Both the position numbers and the translations under genes were made by a program. The notes under the pieces are model-generated. The model did not search any database, had not been told where the DNA came from, and saw nothing but the letters and a program-made list of their open reading frames with translations. A DNA stretch of 64,000 nt from G942493275 sp942493275 (GTDB lineage: Bacteria > Actinomycetota > Coriobacteriia > Anaerosomatales > PHET01), in contig OW818687.1 of NCBI GenBank assembly GCA_942493275.1, forward strand, positions 1,922,001 through 1,986,000, in the 5' to 3' direction. Within the stretch, counting starts at the first letter, position 1; every line of letters starts with the position of its first letter. Positions 36,990 through 44,527 of the stretch are shown in pieces.

Positions 36990-37744
36990 CGGTGCTCGGT
37001 TCCGCTGCGAGCTTTGCGGGGGCCGGACAAGCGTGCGCGGGGCACTACCTGGAGGCCGGGGGAGTACGGCTGCTCCTCGACTGCGGCAACGGCGTGCTCG
37101 CCAACCTCCAGAAGATCGCAGACCCTTACGCGCTCGACGCCGTCTTCGTGAGCCACTACCACCCCGACCACTACGCCGACGTCCTCGCCATGCAGGCGAT
37201 GCTTCGCTACGCGCCGTCCGGACCTCTGGCTCCCAAGAAGCTCTACCTGCCCGAGGGCCTGTTCGAGCGCATCGAGTGCCTGCTTTCCGAGAGGGGCGTC
37301 GTCGAGCTCCACGAGGCATTCAGTGTCGAGGTCCTGCAGGCCGGCGTGCCGATCCATATCGGCGACGTGACCGTCACGCCGCTCGAGGTCGACCACGCGG
37401 TGCCCACTTTCGCGCTGTGCGTCGACGCGGACGGCTCGCGCCTGTGCTATACCTCTGACACCTCGCCGGGGGAGCGCGCGCTCGCTGCGGTCGCGGGCGC
37501 CGACATGGTGCTCGCCGAGGCCACGCTTCCCGAGGAGTTCTCGGGAGTGGCGCCTCACATGACCGCGAGCGAGGCGGGCAAGCTCGCCGCCGCTTCTGGC
37601 GCAGCCGTGCTCGCGCTCGTGCACATCTGGCCTACCAACGATCGGGCGCTCACCGCGCGCCTCGCCGCCGAGCACTTCTCGGGCGAGGTCCACGTGGCTT
37701 CCGAGTTCGACACCTTCGAAGTCCCGAGGAGGGATCACGCGTGA
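36980..37744 (+). CDS. Metallo-beta-lactamase-fold hydrolase (RNase Z-like)
   Basis: 254 residues. Metal-binding HxHxDH motif at 59-64 (SHYHPDHYAD), then the DHAVPTFA histidine, TSDTSPGE Asp and a C-terminal HIWP histidine, matching RNase Z/cyclic phosphodiesterase-like proteins. It is a constant neighbour of murI and rph in actinobacteria. Overlaps murI by 10 bp and rph by 4 bp. Substrate uncertain (cyclic nucleotide or tRNA 3' end). Confidence 0.88.
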   Translation: MRLTVLGSAASFAGAGQACAGHYLEAGGVRLLLDCGNGVLANLQKIADPYALDAVFVSHYHPDHYADVLAMQAMLRYAPSGPLAPKKLYLPEGLFERIECLLSERGVVELHEAFSVEVLQAGVPIHIGDVTVTPLEVDHAVPTFALCVDADGSRLCYTSDTSPGERALAAVAGADMVLAEATLPEEFSGVAPHMTASEAGKLAAASGAAVLALVHIWPTNDRALTARLAAEHFSGEVHVASEFDTFEVPRRDHA

Positions 37745-38481
37745 AAGAACGCTCCAGTGGACGGGGACCTTCCGAGCTCAGGCCGGTCAGGGTAACCCGC
37801 CACTACCTCAAGCATGCCATGGGTTCGGTCATCTTCGAGCTCGGCGATACGCGGGTGCTGTGTGCCGCGTCCGTCGAGGAGGGGGTGAGCAGCTGGCGTC
37901 GCGGTTCCGGACTCGGCTGGGTCACCGCCGAGTACTCGATGCTGCCGGCCTCCACCCACACCCGCTCCCGCCGAGAGACCATGACAGGCCCCAAGGGTCG
38001 CACTCACGAGATCCAGCGACTCATCGGCCGGTCACTTCGCACCGTAGTCGACATGGGCGCGCTCGGCGAGCACACGGTCACCGTCGACTGCGACGTGATC
38101 CAGGCAGACGGCGGGACGCGCTGCGCCGCGATCACCGGCGCGTGGATCGCGGTCCACGACGCGCTGCAGTCCTGGAAGGACGCGGGCAAGATCGCCGAGC
38201 TTCCGCTGCTGTCGCAGGTCGCCGCCACGAGTGTGGGCCTCGTCGACGGCGAGCTCATGCTTGATCTTGCGTACTCGGAGGACTCGGTTGCCGAGGTCGA
38301 CATGAACGTCGTCATGGACGCCCAAGGCCGCTTCATCGAGGTCCAGGGCACCGGCGAGCAGACTCCGTTCGACCGCGCGCGGCTCGACTCGATGCTCGAC
38401 ATGGCGGGCGAGGGCATCTCCGAGCTCCTGCGCATCCAAAAGGCGGTCGTCGACGAAGGGCTCGAGTCGTATGGCTTCTGA
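37741..38481 (+). CDS. rph: RNase PH
   Basis: 246 residues, GTG 37741 overlapping the previous stop. Phosphorolytic 3'-5' exoribonuclease that trims tRNA precursors. Motifs: GDTRVLC, GWVTAEYSMLP, the RSRRE / GRSLRT phosphate-binding arginines, VDCDVIQADGGTRCAAI. Length is normal for the family. Confidence 0.96.
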   Translation: MKERSSGRGPSELRPVRVTRHYLKHAMGSVIFELGDTRVLCAASVEEGVSSWRRGSGLGWVTAEYSMLPASTHTRSRRETMTGPKGRTHEIQRLIGRSLRTVVDMGALGEHTVTVDCDVIQADGGTRCAAITGAWIAVHDALQSWKDAGKIAELPLLSQVAATSVGLVDGELMLDLAYSEDSVAEVDMNVVMDAQGRFIEVQGTGEQTPFDRARLDSMLDMAGEGISELLRIQKAVVDEGLESYGF

Positions 38482-39088
38482 GGGCTTCACCAAGCACGTC
38501 GTCGTGGCCACCGGCAACGTCGGCAAACTCAAGGAGATCCGAGCCACGCTCGACTTCCCCGGCTGGGAGTTCGTCGCCGCGGGTGAGCTCGATGCGGCGT
38601 GGCCGAGCCCCGAGGAGACCGGGACCACCTTCGAGGAGAACGCGCGCATCAAAGCCGTCGCCGCGCGCGAGCGCTTTGGGATGGCTGCGCTCGCCGACGA
38701 CTCCGGGCTCGAGGTCGACGCCCTCGATGGCGAACCGGGTGTCTACTCGAGCCGCTACGCCGGCCCCTGCGCCACGGACGCCGAGAACAACTTGCGGCTC
38801 CTGCTCGCCTTGGTCGACGTCCCCACGGCCGAGCGCACGGCCCGTTTCCGCTGCTCGATGGTCTTCATCGACGTGGATGGTACCGAGACGGGCGCCAACG
38901 GCGTCTGCGAGGGCCTCATAGCCTCTGAGGCCGCCGGCGACAAGGGCTTCGGTTACGACCCGCTGTTCCGACCCGTCGCGACGCCCGGCCGAGGTATGGC
39001 CGAGCTCGAAGTGGCCGAGAAGAACGCGATCAGCCATCGCGGTGCCGCACTCAGAGACCTCAGGGACCGTCTGGCCGGCACAGAATGA
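38471..39088 (+). CDS. rdgB: dITP/XTP pyrophosphatase (RdgB/HAM1)
   Basis: 205 residues. Removes non-canonical purine nucleotides. N-terminal VVATGNVGKLKEI, the TFEENARIKA segment, ADDSGLEVDAL, GVYSSRYAG and the C-terminal GFGYDPLF and SHRGAAL motifs are all typical. Overlaps rph by 11 bp. A tRNA gene cluster follows. Confidence 0.96.
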   Translation: MASEGFTKHVVVATGNVGKLKEIRATLDFPGWEFVAAGELDAAWPSPEETGTTFEENARIKAVAARERFGMAALADDSGLEVDALDGEPGVYSSRYAGPCATDAENNLRLLLALVDVPTAERTARFRCSMVFIDVDGTETGANGVCEGLIASEAAGDKGFGYDPLFRPVATPGRGMAELEVAEKNAISHRGAALRDLRDRLAGTE

Positions 39089-39092
39089 TAGG

Positions 39093-39121
39093 TTGCCCCC
39101 AGCCGCCGGCGTAACTATACT
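39093..39121 (+). promoter_or_regulatory. Promoter of the tRNA-Pro/Gly/Arg/His cluster
   Basis: TTGCCC, 17-bp spacer, TATACT, about 48 bp before the first tRNA. Confidence 0.6.
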
Positions 39122-39169
39122 GTGGCGTGCTCGTCAGGCCCCTGAGGGGCCGGGCAGGGCCACCGGGTT

Positions 39170-39246
39170 CGGGCTGTAGCGCAGCTTGGTAGCGCATCTG
39201 CTTTGGGAGCAGAGGGTCGCAGGTTCGAATCCTGTCAGCCCGACCA
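39170..39246 (+). tRNA. tRNA-Pro (TGG)
   Basis: Cloverleaf with 7-bp acceptor stem CGGGCTG/CAGCCCG, anticodon loop TTTGGGA giving TGG, T-arm GGTTCGAATCC, encoded CCA. Confidence 0.95.
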
Positions 39247-39249
39247 TAC

Positions 39250-39325
39250 GCGGCCGTAGTTCAATTGGTAGAGCATCAGCCTTCCAAGCTGACTGTTGCG
39301 GGTTCGAGTCCCGTCGGCCGCTCCA
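39250..39325 (+). tRNA. tRNA-Gly (TCC)
   Basis: Acceptor stem GCGGCCG/CGGCCGC, anticodon loop CTTCCAA giving TCC, T-arm GGTTCGAGTCC, encoded CCA. Only 3 bp after tRNA-Pro. Confidence 0.95.
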
Positions 39326-39390
39326 TTGACAACTCAGCGTCGTCGCAGGTACCGTATCGCCTCGCGGTACAACCGGAGTCGACGCATCAC

Positions 39391-39467
39391 GCGCCCGTAG
39401 CTCAGCTGGATAGAGCGGGAGACTTCTAATCTCTAGGTCGGGGGTTCGAATCCCTCCGGGCGTGCCA
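39391..39467 (+). tRNA. tRNA-Arg (TCT)
   Basis: Acceptor stem GCGCCCG/CGGGCGT (first pair G-U), anticodon loop CTTCTAA giving TCT, T-arm GGTTCGAATCC, encoded CCA. Confidence 0.94.
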
Positions 39468-39476
39468 GCCACACAT

Positions 39477-39554
39477 GGTGGGTGTAGCTCAGTTGGTTAG
39501 AGCGTCGGACTGTGGCTCCGAAGGTCGCGGGTTCGAGCCCCGTTACCCACCCCA
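39477..39554 (+). tRNA. tRNA-His (GTG)
   Basis: Acceptor stem GTGGGTG/TACCCAC, anticodon loop CTGTGGC giving GTG. An extra G at 39477 lies opposite the discriminator C at 39551: the G-1:C73 pair specific to tRNA-His. CCA encoded. Confidence 0.95.
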
Positions 39555-39563
39555 TTGATAGAT

Positions 39564-39588
39564 ACGGCCCGCCCTCGTGGCGGGCCGT
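39564..39588 (+). terminator. Terminator after tRNA-His
   Basis: 10-bp perfect stem (39564-39573 with 39579-39588), loop CTCGT, followed by TCTCATTTCC. Confidence 0.8.
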
Positions 39589-39617
39589 TCTCATTTCCGA
39601 GAGTGACGAAGACGGGG

Positions 39618-39645
39618 TTGCATTCCTTCGCCGAGTGCGTAGAAT
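39618..39645 (+). promoter_or_regulatory. Promoter of tRNA-Lys
   Basis: TTGCAT, 16-bp spacer, TAGAAT; 16 bp before the mature tRNA. Confidence 0.6.
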
Positions 39646-39661
39646 ATCCTCTCGCGCGTAT

Positions 39662-39737
<76 letters not shown>

Positions 39738-39747
39738 TCCGCACCAA

Positions 39748-39782
39748 CCGAGAGCCTCGCCCATCCGGCGGGGCTCTCGTGC
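39748..39782. repeat. Direct repeat copy 1 / hairpin terminator after tRNA-Lys
   Basis: 35-bp sequence with a 13-bp stem (39749-39761 with 39767-39779, one T-G pair) and CATCC loop. Repeated almost exactly (1 mismatch) at 40144-40178 on the far side of the small ABM gene. Functions plausibly as terminator of tRNA-Lys. Confidence 0.8.
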
Positions 39783-39821
39783 AGTATCGTGGCAGGACCC
39801 GACACTCAAGGAGGAGCTGGA

Positions 39822-40112
39822 ATGAGCGTGCTTTCGTGTCTTACGGTGAAGCTGATCGATTCCGAGGCCGAGGCGACCTTCGTCGAGGAGTTCATGAAGG
39901 CCCTGGAGCCCACGTCGGGCTTCCCGGGGCTGGAGAAGCTGATCGCTGCCAGGGTCATCGGCGCGGACCACACGTACCATCTTCACACCGAGTGGGAGTC
40001 CATGGAGGCCATGGAGTCGTGGCAGGCTGACCCCGGCTACCGGGCGATCCGCGACACGTTCAACGTGGATCTGGTGGCCGACATCACGTTCTCACGCTGG
40101 ATTTCCGCCTGA
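39822..40112 (+). CDS. ABM-domain (antibiotic biosynthesis monooxygenase-like) small protein
   Basis: 96 residues from ATG 39822 behind a strong AAGGAGGAG site. Dimeric ferredoxin-like fold pattern of ABM/heme-degrading-type proteins: LTVKLIDSEAEATFVEEF, then HTYHLHTEWESMEAMESW and the C-terminal DITFSRW strand. The substrate is unknown; members handle quinones, haem or unknown small molecules. The gene is bracketed by the two copies of a 35-bp hairpin repeat. Confidence 0.75.
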   Translation: MSVLSCLTVKLIDSEAEATFVEEFMKALEPTSGFPGLEKLIAARVIGADHTYHLHTEWESMEAMESWQADPGYRAIRDTFNVDLVADITFSRWISA

Positions 40113-40143
40113 CGGTCGGGCGGGTCGAAGACGATCGCGCCAT

Positions 40144-40178
40144 CCGAGAGCCTCGCCCATCCGGCGGGGCTTTCGTGC
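40144..40178. repeat. Direct repeat copy 2 / hairpin between convergent ABM and arsR genes
   Basis: Same 35-bp sequence as 39748-39782 with one C-to-T change that turns a G-C stem pair into G-U. It lies between two convergent genes and can terminate both. Confidence 0.75.
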
Positions 40179-40185
40179 GTCTCGG

Positions 40186-40527
40186 CTATGAGCAGCCGCA
40201 GAGCGCGCCGAGCGAATCCATGAGCCGTCGGATGCCTTCCGGACGCAGGCTGTAGTGCACCCACTGGCCTCGCTTCTCGGAGGCGACCAGCTGCGCCTCG
40301 ATGAGGATCTTCATGTGGTGCGAGACGGTGGGGGCACCTAAGCCGAGCCCGTCGGCAAGGTCGCACGCGCACACCGCCTCGGTGGTGCAGCACGCCGCGT
40401 CATCGGCGACGCCGGTCACCAGCAACGTCAGTATCTCGCGCCGTGTGCTGGAGGCGAGGGCCTTGAACATGAGGTCGGTCAGTTGGTCCTCGATCGGCGA
40501 TTCAACCATGGGCTGCTCGGGGGTCAC
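40186..40527 (-). CDS. arsR: ArsR/SmtB-family metalloregulator
   Basis: 113 residues from GTG 40527 on the minus strand, AAGGAGTG 5-6 bp upstream. Winged helix (DLADGLGLGAPTVSHHMKIL as recognition part, then RGQWVHYSLRP wing). Cysteine pairs fit As(III)/soft-metal sensing: Cys53/Cys55 at the start of the HTH (VCACDL, the classical ArsR position), plus Cys46/47 and a C-terminal CGC (110-112). Divergent from arsM with an operator-like region between them; expected to repress both until arsenite binds. Confidence 0.9.
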   Translation of the reverse strand: MTPEQPMVESPIEDQLTDLMFKALASSTRREILTLLVTGVADDAACCTTEAVCACDLADGLGLGAPTVSHHMKILIEAQLVASEKRGQWVHYSLRPEGIRRLMDSLGALCGCS

Positions 40528-40538
40528 GAAATCACTCC

Positions 40539-40568
40539 TTGACACTTTGATGACTATCGAAATACTAT
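40539..40568 (+). promoter_or_regulatory. arsM promoter
   Basis: TTGACA, 18-bp spacer, TACTAT. An ACTATCG direct repeat (40554-40560 and 40565-40571) overlaps the -10, a likely repressor contact. Confidence 0.7.
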
Positions 40569-40582
40569 CGGGATGAGAGTAG

Positions 40583-40598
40583 TTCGACAACCATCGAA
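40583..40598. promoter_or_regulatory. Putative ArsR operator
   Basis: Inverted repeat TTCGA-N6-TCGAA just after the predicted arsM start point in the arsR-arsM intergenic region. Half-sites resemble the ATCGAA elements at 40556-40562. Operator function is inferred from position. Confidence 0.5.
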
Positions 40599-40615
40599 GT
40601 AAGGAGCGCGCAGCT

Positions 40616-41440
40616 ATGGACGAGCTGGACATCAAACAGGCGGTTCGAGAGCGCTACGCGGGTCACGCCGAGGCCGGTACGAACTGCTGCACCGCATCCG
40701 AGAGTTGCTGCAGCGACGCGGCGAAACCCATCAGCCAAGGACTCGGCTACGATGCCTCCGATCTGGGCGCCATCCCCGAGGGCGCGGATCTCGGTCTCGG
40801 GTGCGGCAACCCGCTTGCGCTACTCGAGCTGCAGCCGGGTGAGACGGTGCTCGACCTCGGCAGCGGGGGAGGCATCGACTGCTTCCTGGCCGCTCGTCAG
40901 GTGGGGCCGGAGGGGCACGTCATCGGCGTGGACATGACGCCGGAGATGATCGCGCGTGCGCGCCGAAACGCCGAGAGCGTGGGCGCCGATAACGTGGAGT
41001 TCCGCCTTGGCGAGATCGAGCACCTGCCGGTGGCCGACGAGACTGTCGACGCCATCATCAGCAACTGCGTGGTGAACCTCGTGCCGGACAAGGGTCAGGT
41101 CTTCCGCGACGCATTCCGGGTGCTCAACTCAGGTGGGCGACTCTCGGTCTCCGACATCGTGATTCTCGGCGAGATTCCCATTGAGATCCGGGATTCGGCC
41201 GAGGCCTACGTCGCATGCCTTTCGGGCGCGATTCTGCGCGATGCGTACCTGGACCTGATTCGGGCGGCCGGCTTCACCGACGTGCGCGTCACGGAGGAGC
41301 GGTCGTTCGCGCTCGACGACGTCGTCGCCGATGACCTCGTCGAGGAGTTCGCGCGCCGCACGGGCGCGTCGGATGAGGAGCTCCAGGCAGCTGCCGCTCT
41401 GTTCCAGAGCGTACGCGTCAGCGCCCGGAAGCCGGGGTAG
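40616..41440 (+). CDS. arsM: ArsM, arsenite S-adenosylmethionine methyltransferase
   Basis: 274 residues. Class I SAM methyltransferase (VLDLGSGGGIDCF, GVDMTPEMIARAR). The three cysteines that bind arsenite in ArsM are present: Cys63 (GLGCGNP), Cys151 (SNCVVNL) and Cys201 (YVACLSGA). Two further CC pairs near the N-terminus (24-25, 31-32) lie in a region where relatives also carry cysteines. Methylates As(III) to volatile or less retained forms. Divergent from arsR. Confidence 0.94.
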   Translation: MDELDIKQAVRERYAGHAEAGTNCCTASESCCSDAAKPISQGLGYDASDLGAIPEGADLGLGCGNPLALLELQPGETVLDLGSGGGIDCFLAARQVGPEGHVIGVDMTPEMIARARRNAESVGADNVEFRLGEIEHLPVADETVDAIISNCVVNLVPDKGQVFRDAFRVLNSGGRLSVSDIVILGEIPIEIRDSAEAYVACLSGAILRDAYLDLIRAAGFTDVRVTEERSFALDDVVADDLVEEFARRTGASDEELQAAAALFQSVRVSARKPG

Positions 41441-41443
41441 GGG

Positions 41444-41566
41444 CTACTCATCAGCGGCAGGCCGCTTGGCGAGCCGGTCGCCTGGCGCGGCCCCATCGTC
41501 ATGAACACGCGCGAGGAGCTCGATCAGGCGTGGAAAGAGCTCGACGAGGGCACATTCGTGAAGTAG
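41444..41566 (+). pseudogene. Remnant: C-terminal tail of a pirin-family protein
   Basis: 41 codons with no start, beginning right after the arsM stop in the same frame: LISGRPLGEPVAWRGPIVMN followed by TREELDQAWKELDEGTF. This matches the end of pirins (GxPLxEPVxxxGPFVMNTxEE). The cupin domains are missing, so this is debris of a lost gene. Confidence 0.8.
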
Positions 41567-41600
41567 GGCCCCGTCCGTCGCACCACGATCGGAGGCGAAC

Positions 41601-42180
41601 ATGTCCGGCAACGTGGTCGTCAAAGGCGTCGTCGCCCAAAGCACGTTCGAGTACGTCAAACGGTCGCATGGTGACGCGGTCTGGAACGACTGCCTCGACA
41701 TGCTCTCCGAGTCGTAGCGTCGCCATCACCGCGGGCGGCAACGTTCCTCTCGCGGCGATGGGGCACTTCAACGAGGCGTTCGTCTCAATCGCCTGCGCCG
41801 GTTCTCGCCAGTGCGCAGAGAATGAGTTTCGCCGCATGGGGGCCGCTTCAGCCGAGAAGCTGCTCACCGGCGGCGGCATCTTCGCCATCTTCGCCCGGTT
41901 CGTCTCGCCCAAGCAGGTTTTCGCACGCGCCGAGAACGTCATCAAATCCGCCTACCCCGGCGCGACCGTCGAGGTGCAGCTCAACGCCGACGAGTCAGGC
42001 GGGCTCATCCGCATCGGCGGCATGGGCGGCTACCCGTACGGAAGCCAGCGCATCGTGGGCTGGCTGCTGCGCGGCATCGAGATCGTCGGCGGCAAGAACG
42101 CGCGGGTGGCCGAGCGCAACTGGGACTCGGGTCTCATCGACGCCGAGACCTACGAGATCGCGCTCACCTGGGACGTCTAG
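41601..42180 (+). pseudogene. Frameshifted gene resembling DUF2378/TIGR02265 (haem-NO/4-vinyl-reductase-like) proteins
   Basis: ATG 41601 (GGAGG 8 bp upstream) opens 38 codons (VKGVVAQSTFEYVKRSHGDA, WNDCLDML) that stop at TAG 41715-41717. The rest continues in another frame from about 41700 (SVAITAGGNVPLAAMGHFNE to EIALTWDV, ending 42180). Together they give ~190 residues with the DUF2378-type pattern: V-K-G start, RMGAASAE middle, RAENVIKSAYPGA and a closing strand. One indel around 41695-41715 explains it. Could be a real inactivating mutation, a sequencing error or recoding; no slippery site is obvious. Confidence 0.75.
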
Positions 42181-42192
42181 CGAGGCGGTCGC

Positions 42193-44217
42193 TCACCACA
42201 TCAGCGGCCGCGGCTCGCCGAGAAGCCCTCGCACCTGCGCCTCGATCGGTTCCACGTCGAAGCCGAGTTCCCTGAGCGCTGTGTCGCCCGGCGCCGAAGC
42301 TCCGTAGCGGTCCAGGCCGATCGCCAGAGACCCGTCGCCGAAGTAGCTGTTCCAGCCGAGGGTGACGCCGGCTTCGATCGAGACGAGCGGCACGTCGCCG
42401 GGGACCACGCTCTCGCGGTACTCGGCGGGCTGCTCGGCGAACAGGTCGAGGCAGGGTGCGCTCACTACGCGGATACGGAATCCGTCCGGCGCGAGGTTCT
42501 CGGCGACCTTGAGCGCGAGGTGGACCTCAGACCCTGTTGCGACGATGACAGCGTCGAGCGTGCCGTGGTCGCCTTCGGAGAGCACGTAGGCGCCGCGTGC
42601 GACGCCCTCGGCAAGACCCGGATGGGCTGCGAGGTCGAGTGTGGGCAGCTTCTGGCGCGAGAGTGCGAGCAGGGTGGGACGCGAGCACTCGGTCAGCGCG
42701 ACCTTCCACGCGGCCGCGGTCTCGTTCGCGTCCGCCGGGCGCACCACGAGCGTGTTGGGGATCAGCCGCAGCGATGCGAGATGCTCGACCGCCTGGTGGG
42801 TGGGGCCGTCTTCGCCGAGGCCCACGCTGTCGTGCGTGAAGACGTGGACCAGGTGCAGGTGACTGAGCGCCGCGAGCCGAATCGGCGGGCGCATGTAGTC
42901 GCTGAAGCCGAGGAACGTCGCACCGAATGGCACGAAGCCGCCGTGGTAGGCCAGCCCGTTCACGATCGCGCCCATCGCGTGCTCGCGCACACCAAAGTGC
43001 AGGTTGCGGCCGCTTCGATCCGCCGCCGAGAAGGCGGGGGAGTCCTTCAGCCACGTCTTGGTGCTCGGCGCGAGATCCGCCGAGCCGCCCACGAGCTCGG
43101 GTACGGCGCCCGCGATCGCGTTCATCACGACACCGCCCGCCTCGCGCGTCGCCATGCCGCCGTCAGCCGCCGAGAACACCGGCAGCGCGGCCTCCCAGCC
43201 GTCGGGGAGCTGCCCGCGCTGGCGGCGCTCGAACTCGGCCCCCTCGGCGGGGAAGTCGCTGCGGTAGGCCTCGAAGCGCTCGTGCCACTCGGACCGGTGC
43301 TGGCTGCCGCGCGCGGCGGCCTCGCGCATGCGCTCGCGTGCCTCGTCCGGCACGTGGAACGCGGGCTCGAGCGGCCAGCCGAGCGCCTCCTTGGTGAGTG
43401 TGACCTCGTCTGCTCCCAACGCTTCGCCGTGGGCCGACGCGGTGTCTTGCTTGTTCGGGCTGCCGAAGCCGATATGGGTGCGCACGGCGATGAATGACGG
43501 GCGCGACTCCTCCGCACGCGCCGCCTCAATGGCTGCTGCGATCGCGTCGACGTCGGTTCCGTCGGCGACGCGCTGCGTATGCCAGCCATAGGCGTCGAAG
43601 CGCGCGACCGGGTCCTCGGTGAATGCGAGCTCGGTGGGACCCTCGATCGAGATGTGGTTGTCGTCGTACAGCACGATGAGCTTGCCCAGGCCCAGGTGTC
43701 CGGCAAGCGAGGCCGCTTCGCCCGACACGCCCTCCATCAGGTCGCCGTCGCCGCACATCGCGTAGGTGTAGTGGTCGACGATGCGGAGCCCGGGACGGTT
43801 GTAGGTCGCCGAAAGGTTCGCCTCGGCGATCGCCATCCCCACGGCGTTGGCGATTCCCTGGCCCAGCGGACCGGTCGTCGCTTCGACGCCGGGCGTCAGC
43901 CCGAACTCGGGGTGCCCCGGAGTGCGGCTGCCCCACTGGCGAAACGACTGCAGCTCCTCGATCGGCAGGTCGTATCCGCTGAGGTGCAGCAGGGAGTACA
44001 GGAGCGCACAGCCGTGACCGGCGGACAGTACAAAGCGGTCTCGATCGGGCCAGCGAGGGTGGTCAGGGTCGAACTTGAGGAACCGGTCCCACAGCGCGTA
44101 GGCGGTCGGCGCCGCGCCCATCGGCATTCCGGGGTGGCCCGAGTTGGCCTTCTGGACCATGTCGACCGAGAGAAACCGCAGGGTATTGATGGTCAGTTCG
44201 TCGATGGAGCTGTTCAT
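42193..44217 (-). CDS. tkt: Transketolase, full-length
   Basis: 674 residues from ATG 44217 (minus strand, GGAG 6 bp upstream); METPM start 12 bp earlier is an alternative without a ribosome-binding site. Complete enzyme: ANSGHPGMPMGAAP, the TPP-binding GDGDLMEG...DDNHIS, the RTHIGFGSPNKQDT loop, the pyrimidine domain (FGVREHAMGAI, THDSVGLGEDGPTHQ) and C-terminal domain. Acts in the pentose phosphate pathway. This is the second transketolase of the window; the other is split into two genes (8478-10273). Confidence 0.97.
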   Translation of the reverse strand: MNSSIDELTINTLRFLSVDMVQKANSGHPGMPMGAAPTAYALWDRFLKFDPDHPRWPDRDRFVLSAGHGCALLYSLLHLSGYDLPIEELQSFRQWGSRTPGHPEFGLTPGVEATTGPLGQGIANAVGMAIAEANLSATYNRPGLRIVDHYTYAMCGDGDLMEGVSGEAASLAGHLGLGKLIVLYDDNHISIEGPTELAFTEDPVARFDAYGWHTQRVADGTDVDAIAAAIEAARAEESRPSFIAVRTHIGFGSPNKQDTASAHGEALGADEVTLTKEALGWPLEPAFHVPDEARERMREAAARGSQHRSEWHERFEAYRSDFPAEGAEFERRQRGQLPDGWEAALPVFSAADGGMATREAGGVVMNAIAGAVPELVGGSADLAPSTKTWLKDSPAFSAADRSGRNLHFGVREHAMGAIVNGLAYHGGFVPFGATFLGFSDYMRPPIRLAALSHLHLVHVFTHDSVGLGEDGPTHQAVEHLASLRLIPNTLVVRPADANETAAAWKVALTECSRPTLLALSRQKLPTLDLAAHPGLAEGVARGAYVLSEGDHGTLDAVIVATGSEVHLALKVAENLAPDGFRIRVVSAPCLDLFAEQPAEYRESVVPGDVPLVSIEAGVTLGWNSYFGDGSLAIGLDRYGASAPGDTALRELGFDVEPIEAQVRGLLGEPRPLMW

Positions 44218-44365
44218 CGGCGTCTCCATAGGTGGTGGTTGGCAGCACTCCGGTTTACTTCCCCGACCCGGCGCGGCATGAGACGCGCATGAGGGTATCG
44301 TCACAGGAGGCGGCGAGGGGCGTGCGGGCCGTCTCGCTGAGCGGGCGAATGTGTGAGCGCTCTGG

Positions 44366-44371
44366 TATTAT
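44366..44371 (+). promoter_or_regulatory. Probable -10 element (TATTAT) for tRNA-Leu/tig
   Basis: 16 bp before the tRNA; no clear -35. Confidence 0.4.
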
Positions 44372-44386
44372 TGGACGCCGCTTAAT

Positions 44387-44471
44387 GCGGGCGTGGCGGA
44401 ACTGGCAGACGCGCCGGATTTAGGTTCCGGTGGGGAAACTCATGGAGGTTCGAGTCCTCTCGCCCGCACCA
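44387..44471 (+). tRNA. tRNA-Leu (TAG)
   Basis: Acceptor stem GCGGGCG/CGCCCGC, anticodon loop TTTAGGT giving TAG, long class II variable arm (GGTGGGGAAACTC region), T-arm GGTTCGAGTCC, encoded CCA. 57 bp before tig. Confidence 0.95.
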
Positions 44472-44527
44472 AGGCAAAGCTACCGCCGGCCGGCACCGGC
44501 ATAACGTTGGATCGGAAAGGATACCCT

